Below, piece by piece: positions 7,789-11,474 of a DNA stretch of 11,474 nt. Under the pieces are notes generated by a model. That model ran no database searches and was not told the origin of the DNA. It saw nothing but the letters and a program-made list of their open reading frames with translations. Source of the DNA: Pseudomonadota bacterium (lineage in GTDB: Bacteria; Myxococcota; Polyangia; GCA-2747355; JACKDQ01); the NCBI GenBank assembly GCA_030591195.1, contig JAUVBO010000027.1, positions 1 to 11,474 of the forward strand, written 5' to 3'. Both the position numbers and the translations under genes were made by a program. Numbering within the stretch: position 1 is the first letter of the stretch; each line of letters starts with the position of its first letter.

Positions 7789-7807
7789 TGCTTCGGCGCA
7801 CGAAGCA
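7789..7807 (-). promoter_or_regulatory. Perfect hairpin directly upstream of the ribosome-binding site
   Basis: TGCTTCG (7789-7795) and CGAAGCA (7801-7807) are perfectly complementary, giving a 7-bp stem with a 5-base loop. In the minus-strand message it ends six bases before the GGAGG (7778-7782) of the beta-propeller lipoprotein gene. It could influence ribosome access or mRNA stability. No function is proven by the sequence, and short stems arise easily at this GC. Confidence 0.35.
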
Positions 7808-7900
7808 CGCCACAAGACGCACGAGCTACACCCCAACAGTACACGATCGGATTCTTGCGGGTAGGTCGGTCCCTCTAGCCCCGTGTGGGCGAAGCGCGTC

Positions 7901-8968
7901 TCAGCTGCAGTATTCCTTGAGGTGACACTGGGTTACCCCGTTGAAGTGGCAACAGCTCGACCAGCTGAGGTAGCAGCACTCGCCGTTGCAGACGCCGTAG
8001 CCCGAGTTGCACTTCTTGGTGCAGGTGCCCTGGTTGCACTCGCCGTAGCCGTCGCCCTGGGGCGGCTGGCAGACGTTGCCGCAGCTGCCGCAGTTGTTCT
8101 CGTCGTAGTTGAGGTCGACGCAGGAGCCACCACAGTTGGTCTTGGTGCCGCTGCAGCTGACGTCGCACTGGCCGGCGTTGCAGGTCGGGGTGCCGCTGGT
8201 CGACCCGCAGGCCTGACCACAGGTGCCGCAGTGGTTGACGTCCGAGGCCAGATCGACGCACTCGCCGTACGGCCACTCGGTCAGCGTGCACAGCGTCTTG
8301 CCGGCCGGGCAGGCCGGCGCGCACTGACCGCTGACGCAGGTCACCGATCCGCCCTGAGTGTATGCGCACTGGTTGCCGCAGGTGCCGCAGTTGTCGGTGT
8401 CGTGGGTGGTGTCGAAGCAGCCCTCGCCGCAGCGCTGGGCGCCGCCGGCGCACTGAAAGTCGCAGGTGCTGTTGCTGCAGACCGGCGTCGCCTTGTCCGG
8501 CGCGTCGCAGCCGAGGCCGCAGTCTCCGCAGTGCGCCGGATCGCTGGCGGTGTTGACGCAGCTACCAGCGCAGATCGTCTCGCCGGTGCCGCAGCAGCTG
8601 TGGGTCGCGGGGTTGCAGGGGTTGCCGGCGCAGTGATCGTCGGTGGCGCAGCCGGGCAGACAGCGGCCGTTGCCGAGGTCGCAGTAGTGGCCACTCGGAC
8701 AGCCGGTGCCCTCGCGGCAGTCGCCCGCGCTGGCCTGGCACTGTCCGTCGACGCAGAGGTCGTCGCCGCAGGACTTGCCGCAGCCGCCGCAGTGGGCCGG
8801 CTCCGTCAGCGGATCGACGCAGGATCCGCCGCACGAGACCCAGGGCGGCAGGCAGAGTCCGCCGCTGCCGGTGGGCTTGCTCGGTCCAGGGTGGTCCTTG
8901 TCAGCGCTGCCGCAGCCGCTGGTGACCAGCAGGCCGAGGAGAGAAAGGGACAGCATCGCTCGATTCAT
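7901..8968 (-). CDS. Cysteine-rich modular lipoprotein, myxobacterial type
   Basis: The ATG at 8968 is chosen because a GGAGGT lies just upstream and the 355-residue product starts with a signal, MLSLSLLGLLVTSGC, ending at candidate lipid Cys19. The open frame continues upstream but has no better start. The mature protein is about 16% Cys (57 by my count). Five modules (residues 46-77, 133-169, 180-216, 227-268, 279-316) share near-fixed spacing: C-x3-C-x9-C-x2-C-x3-C-x(4-10)-C-x4-C, with the core D-x2-x-C-G-x-C-G. The first Cys gap is longer in module four. A distinct segment (84-126, with CPSGHYC and CLPGC) sits between modules one and two, and a C-terminal block has paired CC. Such repeats are common in secreted Myxococcota proteins, where disulfide-rich stalk or adhesion roles are presumed. 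Partner and true function are unknown. Confidence 0.88.
   Translation of the reverse strand: MNRAMLSLSLLGLLVTSGCGSADKDHPGPSKPTGSGGLCLPPWVSCGGSCVDPLTEPAHCGGCGKSCGDDLCVDGQCQASAGDCREGTGCPSGHYCDLGNGRCLPGCATDDHCAGNPCNPATHSCCGTGETICAGSCVNTASDPAHCGDCGLGCDAPDKATPVCSNSTCDFQCAGGAQRCGEGCFDTTHDTDNCGTCGNQCAYTQGGSVTCVSGQCAPACPAGKTLCTLTEWPYGECVDLASDVNHCGTCGQACGSTSGTPTCNAGQCDVSCSGTKTNCGGSCVDLNYDENNCGSCGNVCQPPQGDGYGECNQGTCTKKCNSGYGVCNGECCYLSWSSCCHFNGVTQCHLKEYCS
8021..8833 (-). repeat. Five degenerate repeat units encoding the Cys modules
   Basis: The units correspond to 8738-8833, 8462-8572, 8321-8431, 8165-8290 and 8021-8134. They share recurrent plus-strand words such as GTGCCGCAG that reflect the conserved CGxCG core. 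The DNA copies are diverged while the Cys spacing is kept, which points to old duplication under protein-level selection and not to a recent tandem expansion. Confidence 0.75.
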
Positions 8969-8973
8969 CACTG

Positions 8974-8985
8974 ACCTCCGGAGGT
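8974..8985 (-). promoter_or_regulatory. Ribosome-binding site inside a 12-bp palindrome
   Basis: ACCTCCGGAGGT is a perfect palindrome whose minus-strand copy provides GGAGGT six bases before the ATG of the Cys-rich lipoprotein. The site decides the start at 8968. The symmetry could serve as an operator or be a by-product of a strong Shine-Dalgarno sequence. Confidence 0.5.
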
Positions 8986-9025
8986 GATCCAGATCTGCCG
9001 GTGGTCCTACGAGTCGCGGAGGTGA

Positions 9026-9069
9026 GGCTTCCCGACGATTGTCGCGGGGGCAGTGGCCCGCACGAAGCC
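9026..9069 (-). other. Possible three-way-junction RNA between two minus-strand genes
   Basis: GGCTTC (9026-9031) pairs with GAAGCC (9064-9069), enclosing a small stem CGAC/GTCG (9033-9036 with 9041-9044) and a second stem CGGG/CCCG (9045-9048 with 9057-9060). It lies in the 131-base gap between the metallopeptidase-like gene and the Cys-rich gene, so it would be in the 3' region of the former or the leader of the latter. The stems are short; it may be a weak terminator or chance. I saw no convincing promoter in this gap. Confidence 0.25.
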
Positions 9070-9099
9070 GAGGGAGGTTGATGCTGGCGGTGGTGACGG

Positions 9100-9984
9100 T
9101 CAGGTCATGTTCGGGTAGGTGCCGAGTCCCACCTGGGCCTTCTTGTGTGCCCACTGGACGGCCGCCTTGCTGTAGCTTGGCAGGTAGACGTTGGGCGTAG
9201 CGGTCGACGCTGCATTGGCGAGCATCTTGGTGATCAGCGCTCTGGGGCCCAGGGCGCTGGTGAACTTGCCGTTGTGACCTCCTGAGGTCGTGTATGGTCG
9301 CTTGCCGCCGTGCAGGGTCAAGCTGATGGGCCACTCGTTCTGCTCGACGTTCAGCTCCTCCATCAGGATCAGCCCCCACTCCTTGTAGGCCTGCTGCTGG
9401 GCCTCGCTCGCCAGCTGGGCAGCTGCTGTGAGCCTGATGGTGTCGAGGTACCACTTTGGATTGCCGATGTACTGGCACGCGTGTCCCAGCTCGTGCGCCA
9501 ATCGCACCGGGTCGCAGAGTCCGGTCTGACGAAGCCCGCTCGGCTTTTTCGCCTTCGGGAATGCGGAAGTATTCCAGGTGCCACTCCGCTTGAGCCCGCT
9601 GCCGTCGACGGTGTATTCCGCGAACACCTTCTTTTCAGGCACGAAGGTCGGGATGCCCAATCTCACCAGCGCGAACTTGCCGGTCGTGGGCTTTGCCAGC
9701 GAGGCGGAGAACTCGCTGTGAACCTCTGGTGGCGTGAAGAAGGTGTCCTGCGGATGGGACCCAGAGCCGTACAGCGCCACGGTGATATCCGAAGCGCCGA
9801 TGATCTGCTTGATCTCCGTCCAGCGCGCGTCCTGGCTCTCATCGAGGACGGTGAGCATCTTTGTGATCGCGGTGTCATACTGATCGAGGGAGCCTGTCGC
9901 GCCCCATCGCTGAGCGACGACGATCCTCTCCATCTGGGCGCGGGCGTTCTTACCGGCGCTGCTCAGCAGCTTGTACGATCCCAC
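9100..9984 (-). CDS. Zinc metallopeptidase-like protein (HExxH), possibly M91/NleD-like
   Basis: The GTG start at 9984 is supported by AGGAG seven bases upstream. The 294-residue protein has no signal peptide or membrane segment. The key feature is HELGH at residues 164-168 within DPVRLAHELGHACQYIG, the zincin motif in which both His bind zinc and Glu165 is catalytic. About 40 residues on, MEELNVEQNE (208-217) offers Glu residues that could be the third zinc ligand, recalling the E-x-N-x-x-x-N/E region of M91-type effector peptidases such as NleD. The assignment to M91 is a resemblance by eye and not secure. Two hand-counted 60-base lines gave about 60-62% GC against about 67% in the glycan operon, so recent acquisition is possible. 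Lack of a signal suggests a cytoplasmic protein or one exported by a specialised secretion system. The substrate is unknown. Confidence 0.72.
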   Translation of the reverse strand: MGSYKLLSSAGKNARAQMERIVVAQRWGATGSLDQYDTAITKMLTVLDESQDARWTEIKQIIGASDITVALYGSGSHPQDTFFTPPEVHSEFSASLAKPTTGKFALVRLGIPTFVPEKKVFAEYTVDGSGLKRSGTWNTSAFPKAKKPSGLRQTGLCDPVRLAHELGHACQYIGNPKWYLDTIRLTAAAQLASEAQQQAYKEWGLILMEELNVEQNEWPISLTLHGGKRPYTTSGGHNGKFTSALGPRALITKMLANAASTATPNVYLPSYSKAAVQWAHKKAQVGLGTYPNMT

Positions 9985-10253
9985 AGGTCTTCTCCTTTGG
10001 AGTCAGTGACAGCGGCGCGGTCCGGTGGCACGAGGGCAGCAACTGCAGCTCGCGACTCGAGGGCCGCGACACGGCAAGGTTGCCGAGATTCCGCATCACG
10101 CGATGATACCAGAGGCGGCGTGAGGCCTCAGGGATCTCGTCGGCTGATCGGCTCGGTAAGCGGTGGCGACGCGTGCGACGCGCTCGGGGCTCGCAGGCGC
10201 CTGGCACGGCGGCACGCTGGCGGCCGACTGGGTCGAGGCGGTATCATCGGCTG
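9985..10253. other. Divergent intergenic region
   Basis: This 269-base spacer separates the minus-strand metallopeptidase-like gene from the plus-strand pair that follows. It contains the minus-strand promoter candidate and a perfect 10-base inverted repeat, CGATGATACC (10101-10110) and GGTATCATCG (10240-10249). The second copy places a TATCAT -10-like box (10242-10247) 6 bases before the GTG at 10254, without a recognisable -35. An open frame across part of this region (minus, ending at 9950) has no ribosome-binding site or protein-like composition and is not called. Confidence 0.6.
10103..10131 (-). promoter_or_regulatory. Candidate sigma70-type promoter for the metallopeptidase-like gene
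   Basis: Reading the minus strand, CTGAGG (10126-10131) is followed after exactly 17 bases by TATCAT (10103-10108). These match three of six -35 positions (TGA) and four of six -10 positions. Transcription would start near 10096 and give a leader of about 110 bases before the GTG at 9984. It is the best promoter-like pair I found in the window. Confidence 0.45.
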
Positions 10254-10460
10254 GTGCGCTTCCTGCTTTCAGCGCTGGTCGGGGTCGCCGATGGCGTGAT
10301 CGTCACCCGGGACGCCGAGGGCGCCTGGGATGTGCAGGATCCGCTGCCCACGCCCCGACTCAACGACGTGTCCGTGGTCCTCGACCAACGAAAGGCGGTG
10401 GTGGGCTACGCGGTAGGCGAACGGGGCGTGATGGCCAGGCTTGGCTCGGTCCTGCCGTGA
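10254..10460 (+). CDS. Small ORF resembling a single propeller blade; possibly leaderless or a gene remnant
   Basis: This would encode 68 residues from a GTG at 10254. No Shine-Dalgarno is visible, but a TATCAT box ends 6 bases upstream, which would fit a leaderless message. The product reads GVADGVIVTRDAEGAWDVQ, then LNDVSVV and VGYAVGERGVMARL. That is the pattern of one Ycf48/BNR-type propeller blade (DGVI-x-R, GxW, LxxVS, GYAVGxxGxxxR). A single blade cannot close a propeller, so this may be the tail of a larger decayed gene, although I found no continuation in other frames upstream. Its stop overlaps the next GTG start by four bases, suggesting that its translation feeds that of the lipoprotein. 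The alternative is an untranslated leader of the lipoprotein gene. Confidence 0.5.
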   Translation: MRFLLSALVGVADGVIVTRDAEGAWDVQDPLPTPRLNDVSVVLDQRKAVVGYAVGERGVMARLGSVLP

Positions 10461-11335
10461 GGCGCGGGCGCCCGCTCTGGCTCGTGGGGCTGGTCCTCGT
10501 CAGCGGTGGTTGTCCGGATCGTGTCGCCCCCACGCCGTCCCGCATCGAGCCGATCGGTCCGCTGACCCGCGAGCTGCTCGCGTTTGGTGAGCAGGCCCGG
10601 CTCGATCTACAGCTCGAGGTGCCGGATGCGGCGGCGACTCGGCGACGGCTCGTGGGGCTCGTTGGCCGGGTCCGTCGAGCGCTCGAGGGAGAGAAGCTCG
10701 TCGGCGGAGCGGCGGTGGTCAGGATCAACCGCCTGTTGTTTGGCGAGCTCGGCTACCGGCGGGAGGTCCACGACCGGTCTCCGGAGCTGATGCTGCTGTC
10801 GCGGATCCTCGAGCGACGCCGGGGATCCTGCGTCGGCCTCGGCGCGCTCTATCTCGCGCTCGGCGAGGCCACGGGGCTGCCGATCCGGGGCGTGCTGGTT
10901 CCGGGACACTTCTTCGTCCGGCTGGATCCAGCGAAGGGGCGTCGCCTGGGCATCGAGCTGCTCAAGCGCGGGCGCGCGATGCCTGCCGCTTGGTACCGCC
11001 GCAAGTACCGGGTGCCGGATCGAAACCCGACCTACCTCGCGCAGAGCCTGACGGCCAGCCAGTCCCTCGCAGTGTTTCGCTACAACCTCGCCAACGAGTA
11101 CCGCCTGCGCGGCCAGTACCGCCGGGCGCGGGCGGCATACGAGGCGGTGCTGGAGCAGCTCCCGCGCTTCGCCGAGGCCCGGGCCAGCCTCGGGTTGGTG
11201 CACCAGCTACAGGGCCACCGCGCGCTGGCCTTGCGGGCCTACGTGCAGGCCCGCAAGGACAACCCCAAGATCCAGGGCCTGGACCAGAACCTCGAGGCCC
11301 TGGACCAGCGCCTCGAGGCATCGAGCAAGCGCTGA
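10457..11335 (+). CDS. SirB1/transglutaminase-like TPR lipoprotein
   Basis: The GTG at 10457 lies in the preceding stop and gives 292 residues beginning with a lipoprotein signal, LWLVGLVLVSGGC, with candidate lipid Cys19. The same frame is open upstream, but that part has no protein-like character. Residues of roughly 45-165 match the SirB1 (transglutaminase-like core 2) pattern: VVRINRLLFGELGY, then RRGSCVGLGALYLALGEATGLPI with Cys125, then VPGHFFVRL with His151. Cys and His occupy the positions of a transglutaminase-type active site; a third residue is not obvious, and activity in this family is mostly untested. The C-terminal part (about 205-285) holds two TPR repeats (YNLANEYRLRGQYRRARAAY and ASLGLVHQLQGHRALALRAY). 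It is probably an envelope-anchored protein-interaction or processing factor. Its role cannot be fixed from the neighbours. Confidence 0.82.
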   Translation: MRRGRPLWLVGLVLVSGGCPDRVAPTPSRIEPIGPLTRELLAFGEQARLDLQLEVPDAAATRRRLVGLVGRVRRALEGEKLVGGAAVVRINRLLFGELGYRREVHDRSPELMLLSRILERRRGSCVGLGALYLALGEATGLPIRGVLVPGHFFVRLDPAKGRRLGIELLKRGRAMPAAWYRRKYRVPDRNPTYLAQSLTASQSLAVFRYNLANEYRLRGQYRRARAAYEAVLEQLPRFAEARASLGLVHQLQGHRALALRAYVQARKDNPKIQGLDQNLEALDQRLEASSKR

Positions 11336-11366
11336 TCCGGACTACCGGCCGCCGTGACCGCCGCCG

Positions 11367-11474
11367 TCAGTCGCCGAAGAGGACGTGCCAGATCAGGCGG
11401 CGGATCCCGTGGTGGCCAGCCTGGTTCGGGTGAATGCAGTCGTACTGGAGCCAGAGCGTCGGGTCGTCGGCGTG
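11367..11474 (-). CDS. SGNH/GDSL hydrolase, C-terminal fragment
   Basis: The minus strand reads 35 codons from the window edge to a TGA at 11367-11369. The product ends with LQYDCIHPNQAGHHGIRRLI followed by WHVLFGD. The DCIHPN segment is block V (DxxHPN) of SGNH/GDSL esterases, supplying the catalytic Asp and His, and the following GH-x-GI-x-x-LI is the usual closing helix. The rest of the gene, including the GDS nucleophile block, is outside the window, so substrate and export signal are unknown. It converges on the TPR lipoprotein gene with only 31 bases between stops; no clear terminator is seen there. Confidence 0.72.
   Translation of the reverse strand, partial: HADDPTLWLQYDCIHPNQAGHHGIRRLIWHVLFGD

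Noticed and set aside
7772..7822. Earlier ATG at 7822 for the propeller lipoprotein
   Set aside because: It adds an Arg-rich segment before the signal and lacks the strong GGAGG found in front of the ATG at 7771.
7878..7890. Small hairpin GCCC/GGGC after the Cys-rich gene
   Set aside because: A four-bp stem with no T-run is too weak to call a terminator at this GC.
7883..8974. A 363-codon plus-strand frame that looks like an Ala/Val-rich membrane protein
   Set aside because: It is the antisense of the Cys-rich gene; Cys codons (TGC) read as Ala (GCA) on the other strand, which creates the false hydrophobic pattern.
10026..10040. Sigma54-like sequence TGGCAC-N5-CAGC
   Set aside because: The GG and GC dinucleotides are correctly spaced, but the TT of the -12 element is missing and the nearest plus-strand start is more than 200 bases away.
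11337..11348. CCGG-ACTA-CCGG after the TPR lipoprotein gene
   Set aside because: The stem is only four bp, with no T-run and no extension.

Overview
The window looks like chromosomal DNA of a GC-rich Gram-negative bacterium, most likely Myxococcota or a close relative. The reasons are high GC, frequent GTG starts, several predicted lipoproteins, and a secreted protein built of cysteine-rich modules typical of myxobacterial genomes. The lineage call is an inference. No rRNA, tRNA, CRISPR array, transposase or phage gene is visible.
Bases 1-5975 hold a plus-strand run of five tightly packed genes: the end of a TolB-like beta-propeller protein, an outer-membrane beta-barrel-like protein, a nucleotide-sugar enzyme closely resembling UDP-apiose/UDP-xylose synthase, a DPM-type GT2 glycosyltransferase, and a large lipoprotein with an AlgX/AlgJ-type SGNH acyltransferase domain. 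Two junctions are 4-base GTGA stop/start overlaps. The last three genes read as a small glycan pathway: make an activated sugar, transfer it (perhaps to a lipid carrier), then acylate the product outside the cytoplasm. The branched sugar apiose is the most interesting possible product.
Bases 6035-9984 hold three minus-strand genes: a beta-propeller lipoprotein with an IPT/TIG-like domain (6035-7771), a 57-cysteine lipoprotein with five regular modules (7901-8968), and a zinc-metallopeptidase-like protein without signal peptide (9100-9984). The first converges on the glycan operon, and an imperfect inverted repeat lies at the join.
Bases 9985-10253 are a 269-base divergent intergenic region with a good minus-strand promoter candidate and an inverted copy of its -10 decamer facing the plus-strand genes. 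Bases 10254-11335 hold a 68-codon ORF resembling one propeller blade and, overlapping it by GTGA, a SirB1/transglutaminase-like TPR lipoprotein. At 11367-11474 the C-terminal end of a minus-strand SGNH/GDSL hydrolase runs off the window.
The best candidate for something undescribed is the apiose-synthase/GT2/AlgX-like cassette at 1998-5975.
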